From positions 4,402,001 through 4,466,000 of the forward strand of contig NZ_CP076103.1 of assembly GCF_018732085.1 (NCBI RefSeq): a DNA stretch of 64,000 nucleotides, read 5' to 3'. The position numbers and the translations under genes are program-made. The DNA is from Lysobacter capsici. Its GTDB lineage: Bacteria; Pseudomonadota; Gammaproteobacteria; Xanthomonadales; Xanthomonadaceae. The notes under the pieces were generated by a model. That model made no database searches. It was not told where the DNA came from and was given only the letters and a program-made list of their open reading frames with translations. How positions within the stretch are numbered: position 1 is the first letter of the stretch; each line of letters starts with the position of its first letter. Of this stretch, positions 47,834 through 55,941 are shown in pieces.

Positions 47834-49207
47834 TCACCCGCGCGCGAGACCGCCGCGCGAGCCGCCCTTCAAGTTCGCTTTCTTCAACAGGCTCTCGTAC
47901 TGATGCGACATCAGATGAGCCTGGATTTGAGCGATGAAATCCATGATCACGACCACCACGATCAACAGCGAGGTACCGCCGAAGTAGAACGAGGTGCCGA
48001 GCTGGGTCCGCATGACCTCCGGGAGGAGACACACGATCACCAGGTAAATTGCGCCGGCCGCGGTCAAGCGGGTCAGCACGCCGTCGACATAGTCCGCGGT
48101 GGCCTTGCCAGGGCGAATGCCCGGGATCAGCGCGCCCGACTTCTTGAGATTGTCGGCGGTTTCCTGCGAATTGAACACCAGCGCGGTGTAGAAGAACGCG
48201 AAACCGATGATCAGGCCGGCATACAGAATCATGTGGACCGGCTCGCCCGGGCTGAGCCACTGGCTCAGGCGCTGGAGGAAACCGGACACGCCGCTGCCGC
48301 TGTTGCCCTGGGCGAACCAGGTCGCGGCGGTGGCGGGGAACATCACGATGCTGGAGGCGAAGATCGCCGGGATCACGCCCGACATGTTGAGCTTCAACGG
48401 CAGGAACGACGCCTGATTCATGTAGGCGTTGCGACCGCCCTGGCGACGCGCGTAGTTGACCGTGATCCGACGCTGGCCGCGTTCGACGAACACCACCAGG
48501 TAGGTGAAGGCCACCACCAGACCGACGACCAGGATCGCCACGATCGGGCTCATGTCGCCGTTGCGGATCTGCTCGAACATGTGGATCACCGCGGCCGGAA
48601 GGCCGGCGACGATGCCCGCGAAGATGATCAGCGAAACGCCGTTGCCGACGCCGCGCTCGGTGATCTGCTCGCCCAGCCACATCAGGAACATGGTGCCCGC
48701 CGTCAAGGCGATCACCGCGGTCAGGATGAAGCCCATGCCCGGTGCGTACACCACCGGCGTGCCATCGGGCGCCAGGCTCGACTGCAGGCCGTTGGCGATG
48801 CCCCAGGCCTGGAAGATCGCCAGCGGAATCGCACCCATGCGCGACCATTGGTTGATCTTGCGACGGCCCGATTCGCCTTCCTTCTGGATGGCTTTCAGGC
48901 TCGGCACGATCTGCACCAGCAACTGCACGATGATGGACGCCGAGATGTACGGCATCACGTTCAGCGCGAACAGGCTGAAGCGGTGCAGAGCGCCACCGGA
49001 GAACATGTTGAACATGTCCACGATGGTGCCCTGCTTGGTCTCCATGAACTTGACCATCGCTTCCGGGTTGATACCCGGCACCGGGATGTAGCTGCCGATG
49101 CGATAGACGATCAACGCGCCGATGACGAACAGCAAACGCTGACGCAACTCGGTGAACTTACCGAGTCCGCCGCCGATTCCAGCCATTGCGTTGCCGCTGC
49201 GCGCCAT
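47834..49207 (-). CDS. secY: Protein translocase subunit SecY
   Basis: 457 residues, ten membrane helices. It forms the SecYEG channel. Visible are the N-terminal GLGKFTELRQRLLFVIGAL, plug region around INPEAMVKFMETKQG, and the cytosolic loop IPGIRPGKATADYVDGVL with the conserved Arg. An internal ATG (MAGIGGGLGK, 49186) is an alternative start. Last gene of the spc operon here. Confidence 0.97.
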   Translation of the reverse strand: MARSGNAMAGIGGGLGKFTELRQRLLFVIGALIVYRIGSYIPVPGINPEAMVKFMETKQGTIVDMFNMFSGGALHRFSLFALNVMPYISASIIVQLLVQIVPSLKAIQKEGESGRRKINQWSRMGAIPLAIFQAWGIANGLQSSLAPDGTPVVYAPGMGFILTAVIALTAGTMFLMWLGEQITERGVGNGVSLIIFAGIVAGLPAAVIHMFEQIRNGDMSPIVAILVVGLVVAFTYLVVFVERGQRRITVNYARRQGGRNAYMNQASFLPLKLNMSGVIPAIFASSIVMFPATAATWFAQGNSGSGVSGFLQRLSQWLSPGEPVHMILYAGLIIGFAFFYTALVFNSQETADNLKKSGALIPGIRPGKATADYVDGVLTRLTAAGAIYLVIVCLLPEVMRTQLGTSFYFGGTSLLIVVVVIMDFIAQIQAHLMSHQYESLLKKANLKGGSRGGLARG

Positions 49208-49214
49208 TGAGCCC

Positions 49215-49652
49215 TTACTCCTCGACCTTGCCGCCGGCCGCTTCGACCGCGGCCTTCGCGCCGGCCGTGGCCAGCACGCCCTTGAGCACGAACTTCTTGG
49301 TCAGCTCGCCCTTTTTCACGATCTTGGCCTGCTTGGCGTTGCTCGGAACGAGCTTCGCGGCCTTGAGCGCGGCGAAATCGATCTCGCCGGCTTCCAGCTT
49401 GTCCAGCTGATACAGCAGGACTTCGGCCGTGTCGTTCTTCAGCTTGGAGCGGAAGCCGATCTTCGGCAGACGACGCTGCATGGGCATCTGGCCGCCTTCG
49501 AAACCGGCCTTGATCTTGCCCTTGCCCGAACGGGCGAACGAACCCTTGTGGCCGCGGCCCGCGGTCTTGCCCAGGCCCGAACCGATACCGCGACCGACGC
49601 GCTTGCGGTCTTCGCGGGCGCCGTCAGCCGGCTTGAGTGTATTGAGACGCAT
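49215..49652 (-). CDS. rplO: 50S ribosomal protein L15
   Basis: 145 residues. MRLNTLKPADGAREDRKRVG, RGIGSGLGKTAGRGHKGSFA glycine-rich start and GGQMPMQRRLPKIGF. A late 50S assembly protein that binds 23S rRNA. Spacing of seven bases to secY. Confidence 0.97.
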   Translation of the reverse strand: MRLNTLKPADGAREDRKRVGRGIGSGLGKTAGRGHKGSFARSGKGKIKAGFEGGQMPMQRRLPKIGFRSKLKNDTAEVLLYQLDKLEAGEIDFAALKAAKLVPSNAKQAKIVKKGELTKKFVLKGVLATAGAKAAVEAAGGKVEE

Positions 49653-49662
49653 GATGTGCTCC

Positions 49663-49869
49663 TTAGCCCTCGACCTGAACCAGGTAGTGGACCGTATTGA
49701 TCAGGCCACGAACCTGCGGGCTGTCTTTCAGCGTCCGCACGTCGTTGAGCTTGTTCAGGCCGAGCGCCTTCACCGACAGGCGGTGACGCGACTGACAGCC
49801 ACGCAGACCCTTGACCAGGCGCACCGTGACGGTGCCGCCTTCGACGGGCGTGTTAGCAGCCTTAGCCAT
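49663..49869 (-). CDS. rpmD: 50S ribosomal protein L30
   Basis: 68 residues. GGTVTVRLVKGLRGCQSRHR and LGLNKLNDVRTLKDSPQVRG cover the small L30 fold. Its start overlaps the rpsE stop by eight bases. Confidence 0.96.
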   Translation of the reverse strand: MAKAANTPVEGGTVTVRLVKGLRGCQSRHRLSVKALGLNKLNDVRTLKDSPQVRGLINTVHYLVQVEG

Positions 49870-50401
49870 GATTGAGATCCTCCACCTTCTTGCCGCGCTT
49901 GGCCGCGATCTTGGCCGGCGAGTGCATGCCGGTCAGGCCCTTGAGCGTAGCGCGAACCAGGTTGATCGGGTTACGCGAACCGGTGGCCTTGGCCAACACG
50001 TTCTTCACGCCGACCGCTTCGAGCACGGCGCGCATCGCGCCGCCGGCGATCACGCCGGTACCTTCCGACGCCGGCTGCATGTACACATGCGCCGCGCCAT
50101 GGCCCGACTTCACGGCATGCCACAAGGTGCCGCCGTTGAGGTCCACGTTGTTCATCGCCTTGCGGGCGTATTCCATCGACTTCTGGATCGCGACCGGCAC
50201 TTCGCGCGCCTTGCCGTAGCCGAAGCCGACCTTGCCGTTGCCGTCACCGACCACCGTCAACGCGGTGAAGGTGAACTGGCGACCGCCCTTGACGGTCTTG
50301 CTGACGCGGTTGACCGCGATCAGCTTCTCGATCATGCCGTCGTCGATCTCTTCGCGGTTGCGATCACGGTCGCGGCCCCGCGGGGCTCTATCGTCTGCCA
50401 T
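49862..50401 (-). CDS. rpsE: 30S ribosomal protein S5
   Basis: 179 residues from ATG 50401 (MADDRAPRGRDRDRN); the frame extends upstream without support. VSKTVKGGRQFTFTALTVVG and GKVGFGYGKAREVPVAIQKS are the S5 RNA-binding parts; GTGVIAGGAMRAVLEAVGV is the C-terminal domain. It controls decoding accuracy. Separated from rplR by a 181-base gap with hairpins, long for this operon. Confidence 0.96.
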   Translation of the reverse strand: MADDRAPRGRDRDRNREEIDDGMIEKLIAVNRVSKTVKGGRQFTFTALTVVGDGNGKVGFGYGKAREVPVAIQKSMEYARKAMNNVDLNGGTLWHAVKSGHGAAHVYMQPASEGTGVIAGGAMRAVLEAVGVKNVLAKATGSRNPINLVRATLKGLTGMHSPAKIAAKRGKKVEDLNHG

Positions 50402-50498
50402 TTCGGTGTCTCGTTGATTAATGGGATTTGCGGCGTGGCCGCTTATGATTGTGAAGTGGTTCGGGTGCCGCACCGATGGCAGGAATCCACCATGGCGC

Positions 50499-50564
50499 CC
50501 GACGCGGCCCGCGTCGGCAGGTTGAAACGGTTGGTGCAGAAGGCGTGGAGACGAATCTCCACGC
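50499..50564 (-). other. Two hairpins between rplR and rpsE
   Basis: CCGACGCG/CGCGTCGG with a three-base loop (50499-50517) and GCGTGGAG/CTCCACGC with a six-base loop (50543-50564). No strong T run follows either, so partial termination or mRNA processing is more likely than full termination. Confidence 0.65.
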
Positions 50565-50582
50565 TTTCAAGTCCGCGAGGAC

Positions 50583-50936
50583 TTAGAACTGCAGACCGCC
50601 TTCGCGAGCGGCATCGGCCAGCGCCTTGATGCGGCCGTGGTAGCGGTAGCCCGAGCGGTCGAACGCGACCTTCTCGATGCCCGCGGCCTTGGCGCGCTCG
50701 GCGATCATCTTGCCGACCTTGACGGCGGCTTCGGCGTTCTTGCCGTTCTTCAGGCCTTCCTTGACGTCGGCCTGCACGGTCGAGGCCGAAGCCAGGACCT
50801 TGGAGCCGTCGGCGGTGAAGACCTGGGCGTACAGGTGCTGACCGGTGCGCAGCACGGTCAGACGGGCGACGCCGAGGTTGCGGATGTGCGACCGGGTCGA
50901 CTTGGCGCGGCGCAGACGAGCGATGTTCTTGTTCAT
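50583..50936 (-). CDS. rplR: 50S ribosomal protein L18
   Basis: 117 residues. RLRRAKSTRSHIRNLGVARL, LASASTVQADVKEGLKNG and FDRSGYRYHGRIKALADAAR. Binds 5S rRNA with L5 and L25. Upstream of rpsE. Confidence 0.97.
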   Translation of the reverse strand: MNKNIARLRRAKSTRSHIRNLGVARLTVLRTGQHLYAQVFTADGSKVLASASTVQADVKEGLKNGKNAEAAVKVGKMIAERAKAAGIEKVAFDRSGYRYHGRIKALADAAREGGLQF

Positions 50937-51002
50937 GTTCTGATCTCCGAAAGCTGAAGGCTTGGTGTCGTGGGAGCCGGTGCGGGACCGGCGCCCTACC
51001 CG

Positions 51003-51530
51003 TTAGGCCTTCTTGGCTTCCTTGCGGATGATGACTTCGCCGGCGTACTTCACACCCTTGCCCTTGTAGGGCTCCGGCGGACGGAAACCGCGGATCTTGG
51101 CGGCAACTTCACCGACGCGCTGCTTGTCCGCGCCCTGGACCAGGATTTCGGTCTGGGTCGGGGTGGCGATGGTGATACCTTCCGGGGCCTTGAACAGGAC
51201 CGGGTGGGAAAAGCCCAGGGCCAGGTTCAGGTCGGCGCCCTGCATCGAAGCGCGGTAACCGACGCCGACCAGCTCGAGCTTGCGCTCGAAGCCTTCGGAC
51301 ACGCCCTTCACCATGTTGGCGAGGATCGCGCGCAAGGTGCCGGTCAGCGGGATCAGCGCGGCGTCTTCGGTGGTGAACAGCGCTTCGCCGTTCTCGACCT
51401 TGAGGCTGATGGCGGCCGGCTTACCGATCGACAGGGTGCCCTTCGGGCCCTTGGCGGCGATCGAATCGGCCTGGATGTTGAGTTCGACGCCCTTCGGGAG
51501 AGCGATCGGCTTCTTGGCAACTCGGGACAT
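51003..51530 (-). CDS. rplF: 50S ribosomal protein L6
   Basis: 175 residues. MSRVAKKPIALPKGVELNIQ start, and PEPYKGKGVKYAGEVIIRKE at the C-terminus. It sits near the factor-binding site of the 50S subunit. The gap to rplR holds a small GCCGGT/ACCGGC hairpin. Confidence 0.97.
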   Translation of the reverse strand: MSRVAKKPIALPKGVELNIQADSIAAKGPKGTLSIGKPAAISLKVENGEALFTTEDAALIPLTGTLRAILANMVKGVSEGFERKLELVGVGYRASMQGADLNLALGFSHPVLFKAPEGITIATPTQTEILVQGADKQRVGEVAAKIRGFRPPEPYKGKGVKYAGEVIIRKEAKKA

Positions 51531-51544
51531 GGTCGTTTACTCCC

Positions 51545-51943
51545 TTAAGCCACGAAGCACAGGACTTCACCGCCGACGCCCTGCTGGCGCGCCTGCGCAT
51601 CGGTCATGATGCCCTTGGAGGTGGAGATGATCGCGATACCCAGGCCGCCGAGGACCTTCGGGATCGCGTCCTTGCCGCGGTACTGACGCAGGCCCGAGCG
51701 GGAGTAGCGCTGCAGGCGCTCGATCACCGGCTTGCCTTCGTAGTACTTCAGCGAAATTTCGAGTTCGGACTTGCCCGGACCGATTTCGGTCACGCGCGAA
51801 TCCAGGATGTAACCCTCGTCCTTCAACACGGCGGCGATCGCCACCTTGATCTTGGAAGCGGGCATTTTCACCGTCTGCTTGCGCACAGCGGCCGCATTCT
51901 TGATGCGGACCAGCATGTCGGCGATGGGATCAGTCATGCTCAT
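51545..51943 (-). CDS. rpsH: 30S ribosomal protein S8
   Basis: 132 residues. MTDPIADMLVRIKNAAAVRK and the C-terminal ISTSKGIMTDAQARQQGVGG. In E. coli S8 is the autogenous repressor of the spc operon. Preceded by a strong UUCG hairpin in the gap after rpsN. Confidence 0.97.
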   Translation of the reverse strand: MSMTDPIADMLVRIKNAAAVRKQTVKMPASKIKVAIAAVLKDEGYILDSRVTEIGPGKSELEISLKYYEGKPVIERLQRYSRSGLRQYRGKDAIPKVLGGLGIAIISTSKGIMTDAQARQQGVGGEVLCFVA

Positions 51944-52029
51944 TGTGAGTCACCTATGAGTAGCACCGATATCCGCGGGATTGCGAATTTCAGTAGTAAT
52001 TACAACGGGTTGCAGCACTTTCAATAACG

Positions 52030-52055
52030 CCGCCGCGGCCCGAAGGCCGCGGCGG
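52030..52055 (-). other. UUCG hairpin between rpsN and rpsH
   Basis: A perfect 11-base stem (CCGCCGCGGCC with GGCCGCGGCGG) closing a four-base loop that reads TTCG on the transcribed strand, a very stable tetraloop. It lies in a 145-base gap in the spc operon. No T run follows, so it is more likely a processing, attenuation or S8-related site than a terminator. Confidence 0.8.
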
Positions 52056-52088
52056 TTGAACCGGGTAGCCGGCTATCGTACCAGAGAT

Positions 52089-52394
52089 TTACCAGCTTGC
52101 CTTACGCAGGCCCGGCACATCGCCGCGCATGGTGGCTTCGCGCAGCTTGTTGCGGCCGAGGCCGAACTTGCTGTAGACGCCGCGCGAACGGCCGGTCAGG
52201 ACGCAGCGGTTGCGCTGGCGGCTCGGCGAGGAGTCGCGCGGCAGCTTCTGCAGCTTGATGACCGCCTCGGCCTTCTCTTCGTACGACGAGTTGTCGCTGG
52301 AGATGATCTTCTTGAGCGCATCACGCTTGCCGGCGAACTTCTTCACCAGCTTGGTCCGCTTGATGTCGCGGTTGATCATGGAAGTCTTAGCCAT
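52089..52394 (-). CDS. rpsN: 30S ribosomal protein S14
   Basis: 101 residues, the long zinc-independent form (no CxxC pair). MAKTSMINRDIKRTKLVKKF and the C-terminal GRSRGVYSKFGLGRNKLREA. Helps assemble the 30S head. Confidence 0.97.
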   Translation of the reverse strand: MAKTSMINRDIKRTKLVKKFAGKRDALKKIISSDNSSYEEKAEAVIKLQKLPRDSSPSRQRNRCVLTGRSRGVYSKFGLGRNKLREATMRGDVPGLRKASW

Positions 52395-52409
52395 TGTTCA
52401 ATCCTAGAC

Positions 52410-52952
52410 TCAGTTACGGAACGGGAAGCGGAAGGCTTCGAGCAGGGCCTTGGCCTCGGCATCGGTCTTCGCGGTCGTGGTGATCGCGATGTCCATGCCG
52501 CGCAGCGCGTCGACCTGGTCGAAATCGATTTCCGGGAAGATGATCTGTTCCTTGACGCCCATGTTGTAGTTGCCGCGGCCGTCGAACGAACGGCCCGAGA
52601 CACCACGGAAGTCGCGCACGCGCGGCAACGAGATGTTGACCAGGCGGTCGAGGAACTCGTACATCTTGGCGCGGCGCAGGGTGACCTTGGCGCCGATCGG
52701 CCAGCCGTCGCGGATCTTGAACGAAGCCACCGACACGCGGGACTTGGTCACGATCGGCTTCTGGCCGGCGATCTTGGTCATGTCCGCAACGGCATTTTCC
52801 AGGATCTTCTTGTTGGTGGCCGCTTCGCCCACGCCCATGTTCAGGGTGATCTTGACGAGGCGCGGCACTTCCATCGGGTTCTTGTAGCCGAACTTTTCAG
52901 TCAGCACCGGAACCACTTCTTTCTTGTAGAACTCTTCCAGACGGGTGGTCAT
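52410..52952 (-). CDS. rplE: 50S ribosomal protein L5
   Basis: 180 residues. LVKITLNMGVGEAATNKKIL, VTKSRVSVASFKIRDGWPIG and NYNMGVKEQIIFPEIDFDQV. Binds 5S rRNA and contacts P-site tRNA. Confidence 0.98.
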   Translation of the reverse strand: MTTRLEEFYKKEVVPVLTEKFGYKNPMEVPRLVKITLNMGVGEAATNKKILENAVADMTKIAGQKPIVTKSRVSVASFKIRDGWPIGAKVTLRRAKMYEFLDRLVNISLPRVRDFRGVSGRSFDGRGNYNMGVKEQIIFPEIDFDQVDALRGMDIAITTTAKTDAEAKALLEAFRFPFRN

Positions 52953-52963
52953 TTCAGCATTCC

Positions 52964-53278
52964 TCAGGCGTCAACCGCCTCACCACTGGAGCGGAACACA
53001 CGCAGTTTGCGTCCATCCTCCAGTACCTTGAAACCGATGCGCTCGCCCTTGCCGGAGGCCGGGTTGAACAGCATGACGTTGGAAATGTGAATCGGCGCTT
53101 CGCGCTCGATCACGCCGCCGGGCTGGTTGGCCTGCGGATTCGGCTTGGTGTGGCGCTTGATGATGTTGATGTTCGACACGACGACCTTGTCGCCGAGCAC
53201 GCGCACCACATCGCCCTTCTTGCCCTTGTCCTTGCCGGCAGTGACGATCACTTGATCGCCCTTCTTGATACGGTTCAT
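52964..53278 (-). CDS. rplX: 50S ribosomal protein L24
   Basis: 104 residues. The KOW motif is in IKKGDQVIVTAGKDKGKKGD; NIIKRHTKPNPQANQPGGVI follows. It is one of the first 50S assembly proteins. Confidence 0.97.
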   Translation of the reverse strand: MNRIKKGDQVIVTAGKDKGKKGDVVRVLGDKVVVSNINIIKRHTKPNPQANQPGGVIEREAPIHISNVMLFNPASGKGERIGFKVLEDGRKLRVFRSSGEAVDA

Positions 53279-53294
53279 GGTCTAGTTCCTCCGC

Positions 53295-53663
53295 TCAGAG
53301 CACTTCAGGCGCGAGCGAGACGATCTTCATGAACTTCTCCGAGCGAAGCTCGCGAGTCACGGGTCCGAAGATACGGGTGCCGATCGGCTCATGCTTGTTG
53401 TTGAGCAACACCGCAGCGTTGCCATCGAAGCGGATCAGCGAGCCGTCCGGACGGCGCACACCCTTGCGGGTGCGAACCACGACGGCGTCGTAGACGTCGC
53501 CCTTCTTGACCTTGCCACGCGGGATCGCGTCTTTCACGGTGACCTTGATGATGTCGCCAATGTGCGCGTAACGGCGCTTGGAGCCGCCGAGCACCTTGAT
53601 GCACATCACTTCCTTGGCACCGGAGTTGTCGGCCACGCCGAGGTAGCTTTGCATCTGGATCAT
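53295..53663 (-). CDS. rplN: 50S ribosomal protein L14
   Basis: 122 residues. MIQMQSYLGVADNSGAKEVM, GSKRRYAHIGDIIKVTVKDA and IGTRIFGPVTRELRSEKFMK. Forms an intersubunit bridge. First gene of the spc operon, directly after rpsQ. Confidence 0.98.
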   Translation of the reverse strand: MIQMQSYLGVADNSGAKEVMCIKVLGGSKRRYAHIGDIIKVTVKDAIPRGKVKKGDVYDAVVVRTRKGVRRPDGSLIRFDGNAAVLLNNKHEPIGTRIFGPVTRELRSEKFMKIVSLAPEVL

Positions 53664-53677
53664 GGTTCAGCCTCCTC

Positions 53678-53947
53678 TTAAATGGCCGCGCGGCTGACGA
53701 TTTCAACCACGCTCCAGTTCTTGGTCTTGGACATCGGAGCAATTTCCTTCACCCGCACGATGTCGCCTTCTTTGCAGGCGTTGTCGGCGTCGTGGGCGTG
53801 GAGCTTGGTCGAGCGACGGATGTACTTGCCGTACAGCGCGTGCTTGACCTGGCGCTCAACGAGCACGGTGACGGTCTTGTCCATCTTGTTGCTGACGACC
53901 CGGCCTTCAACCGTGCGCAGCGCCTTGTCTGTATTGTTGTCGGTCAT
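53678..53947 (-). CDS. rpsQ: 30S ribosomal protein S17
   Basis: 89 residues. GRVVSNKMDKTVTVLVERQV and YIRRSTKLHAHDADNACKEG. A primary 16S rRNA binder. Last gene of the S10 operon by the usual order. Confidence 0.97.
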   Translation of the reverse strand: MTDNNTDKALRTVEGRVVSNKMDKTVTVLVERQVKHALYGKYIRRSTKLHAHDADNACKEGDIVRVKEIAPMSKTKNWSVVEIVSRAAI

Positions 53948-53956
53948 GGCGGGTCC

Positions 53957-54142
53957 TTACTTCTTCTCGCCCAGCAGCATGTTCACGCGAGCAATCTCGC
54001 GCTTCACACGGCGGGCTTCATGGGTCTTTGCGAGCTGACCGGTGGCCTTCTGCATGCGCAGAGCGAAGCTCTCCTTGTGCAGATCGACCAGGTGGGCCTT
54101 GAGCTCGTCCGCCGACTTCTGGCGCAGTTGCTTGAGTTCCAT
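53957..54142 (-). CDS. rpmC: 50S ribosomal protein L29
   Basis: 61 residues, two helices: MELKQLRQKSADELKAHLVD and THEARRVKREIARVNMLLGE. Its start overlaps the rplP stop by one base (TAATG). It lies at the tunnel exit and binds trigger factor and SRP. Confidence 0.97.
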   Translation of the reverse strand: MELKQLRQKSADELKAHLVDLHKESFALRMQKATGQLAKTHEARRVKREIARVNMLLGEKK

Positions 54143-54555
54143 TAGCGCACCGTCCGGGTAACGAAAGTGGTGGTCACCGAGAGCTTGGCGGCGGCCAGGC
54201 GGAACGCTTCACGCGCCACGTCTTCGGCCACGCCTTCAATCTCGTAAATCATGCGACCGGGCTGGATCTGGGCGACCCAGTACTCGACGTTGCCCTTACC
54301 GGAGCCCATTCGGACTTCGATCGGCTTCTTGGTGATCGGCTTGTCCGGGAACACGCGGATCCACATCTTGCCGCCGCGCTTGACGTAGCGGCTGATCGAG
54401 CGGCGGGCCGCTTCGATCTGGCGCGCGGTCAGCTGACCGTGCGCGGTCGCCTTGAGGCCGTATTCGCCGAAGCTAACGGCATTGCCGCTCCAGCTCAGGC
54501 CATCATTGCGGCCCTTGTGCACCTTGCGGTACTTGGTTCGCTTGGGTTGCAACAT
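54142..54555 (-). CDS. rplP: 50S ribosomal protein L16
   Basis: 137 residues. MLQPKRTKYRKVHKGRNDGL and IRVFPDKPITKKPIEVRMGS with GKGNVEYWVA. It organises the A site. Confidence 0.98.
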   Translation of the reverse strand: MLQPKRTKYRKVHKGRNDGLSWSGNAVSFGEYGLKATAHGQLTARQIEAARRSISRYVKRGGKMWIRVFPDKPITKKPIEVRMGSGKGNVEYWVAQIQPGRMIYEIEGVAEDVAREAFRLAAAKLSVTTTFVTRTVR

Positions 54556-54561
54556 GATGGA

Positions 54562-55305
54562 TTACCTCTGTTCGCGGGCAGGACGGCCCGGGCGGTCGTT
54601 ACGATCACCGCGATCGCCGCGGTCACCACGATCGCTGCGCGGCGAATCGTCCTGCTTCTCTTGGCCGACCTGGGAGAAATCGAAGATCTCGCCCTTGTAG
54701 ACCCATACCTTAATGCCGATGATGCCGTACGTCGTCTTGGCTTCAGCGAAGCCGTAATCGATGTCGGCGCGCAGCGTGTGCAGCGGCACGCGACCTTCGC
54801 GGTACCACTCCGAACGCGCGATTTCGGCGCCGTTGAGGCGGCCGGCGACGTTGACCTTGATGCCCAGGGCACCCAGGCGCATCGCGTTGCCGACCGCGCG
54901 CTTCATCGCGCGGCGGAACATGATGCGGCGCTCGAGCTGCTGCGCGATGGACTCGGCGACCAGCTGCGCGTCGAGTTCCGGCTTGCGGACCTCGGTCACG
55001 TTGATGTGCGCCGGAACGCCCATCAGGGTGCTAACTTCCTTACGCAGCTTCTCGATGTCCTCGCCGCGCTTGCCGATCACCACGCCCGGACGGGCGGTGT
55101 GGATCGTCACGCGGGCGTTGTTCGCCGGACGTTCGATGAAGATCTTGGAAATACCCGCTTGAGCAAGCTTCTTGCGGAGCATCTCGCGGACCTTCAGGTC
55201 GGCGGCGAGGTACTCGGCATACTGCTTCTTGCCGGCAAACCACTTGGAATTCCAGTCCTTGGAGATACCAAGGCGGATTCCGGTCGGATGAACTTTATGA
55301 CCCAT
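54562..55305 (-). CDS. rpsC: 30S ribosomal protein S3
   Basis: 247 residues. MGHKVHPTGIRLGISKDWNS, KH domain with GVVIGKRGEDIEKLRKEV, and C-terminal GRLNGAEIARSEWYREGRVP. The C-terminus carries a tail of Arg/Asp/Gly repeats (RSDRGDRGDRGDRNDRPGRP), an extension longer than in E. coli. The tail is encoded by a GATCACCGCGATCGCC-type short tandem repeat. Confidence 0.98.
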   Translation of the reverse strand: MGHKVHPTGIRLGISKDWNSKWFAGKKQYAEYLAADLKVREMLRKKLAQAGISKIFIERPANNARVTIHTARPGVVIGKRGEDIEKLRKEVSTLMGVPAHINVTEVRKPELDAQLVAESIAQQLERRIMFRRAMKRAVGNAMRLGALGIKVNVAGRLNGAEIARSEWYREGRVPLHTLRADIDYGFAEAKTTYGIIGIKVWVYKGEIFDFSQVGQEKQDDSPRSDRGDRGDRGDRNDRPGRPAREQR

Positions 55306-55319
55306 TGTCTGACTCCGCC

Positions 55320-55655
55320 TTACTTGCCGGCGCCCACAACCACAGTGATGTGGCTGGTGCGCTTGAGGATGCGGGTGCCGCGGCCTTTCGCACGAGCCAT
55401 AAAGCGCTTCAGTGCGGGACCCTCGTCCACCATGATGGTCGTGACCTTGAGCTCGTCGATGTCAGCGCCCTGGTTGTTCTCGGCGTTGGCGATGGCGGAC
55501 TCCACGACCTTGCGGATCAGTGCAGCTGCCTTCTTGTCCGAGAACTTCAGCAGGTTGACGGCGCGCTCGGCCGACAGACCGCGCACTTGGTCGGCGACCA
55601 GGCGGGCCTTCTGCGGGGAGATGCGCGCGGTGCGCAGGATGGCTTTCGCTTCCAT
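55320..55655 (-). CDS. rplV: 50S ribosomal protein L22
   Basis: 111 residues from ATG 55655 (MEAKAILRTARISPQKAR), preferred over ATG 55661 because AAGGAG directly touches that one and leaves no spacing. ARAKGRGTRILKRTSHITVV is the loop near the exit tunnel that binds macrolides. Confidence 0.96.
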   Translation of the reverse strand: MEAKAILRTARISPQKARLVADQVRGLSAERAVNLLKFSDKKAAALIRKVVESAIANAENNQGADIDELKVTTIMVDEGPALKRFMARAKGRGTRILKRTSHITVVVGAGK

Positions 55656-55665
55656 GGTCATCTCC

Positions 55666-55935
55666 TTACTTACCCGACTTCTTGTCGCCGCCGTGACCCT
55701 TGAACGTACGGGTCAAAGCGAATTCGCCAAGCTTGTGGCCAACCATGTTCTCGTTGACCAGCACCGGGATGTGGTTCTTGCCGTTATGCACGGCGATGGT
55801 GAAACCCACCATTTCCGGCAGCACCATGGAGCGGCGCGACCAGGTCTTGATCGGCTTCTTGTTGTTGCCCGCGGTCTCCACCTTCTTGATGAGATGGTGG
55901 TCGACGAACGGACCCTTTTTGAGTGAACGTGCCAT
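55666..55935 (-). CDS. rpsS: 30S ribosomal protein S19
   Basis: 89 residues. MARSLKKGPFVDHHLIKKVE and MVGHKLGEFALTRTFKGHGG. Located in the 30S head next to S13. Confidence 0.98.
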   Translation of the reverse strand: MARSLKKGPFVDHHLIKKVETAGNNKKPIKTWSRRSMVLPEMVGFTIAVHNGKNHIPVLVNENMVGHKLGEFALTRTFKGHGGDKKSGK

Positions 55936-55941
55936 GGCCGA

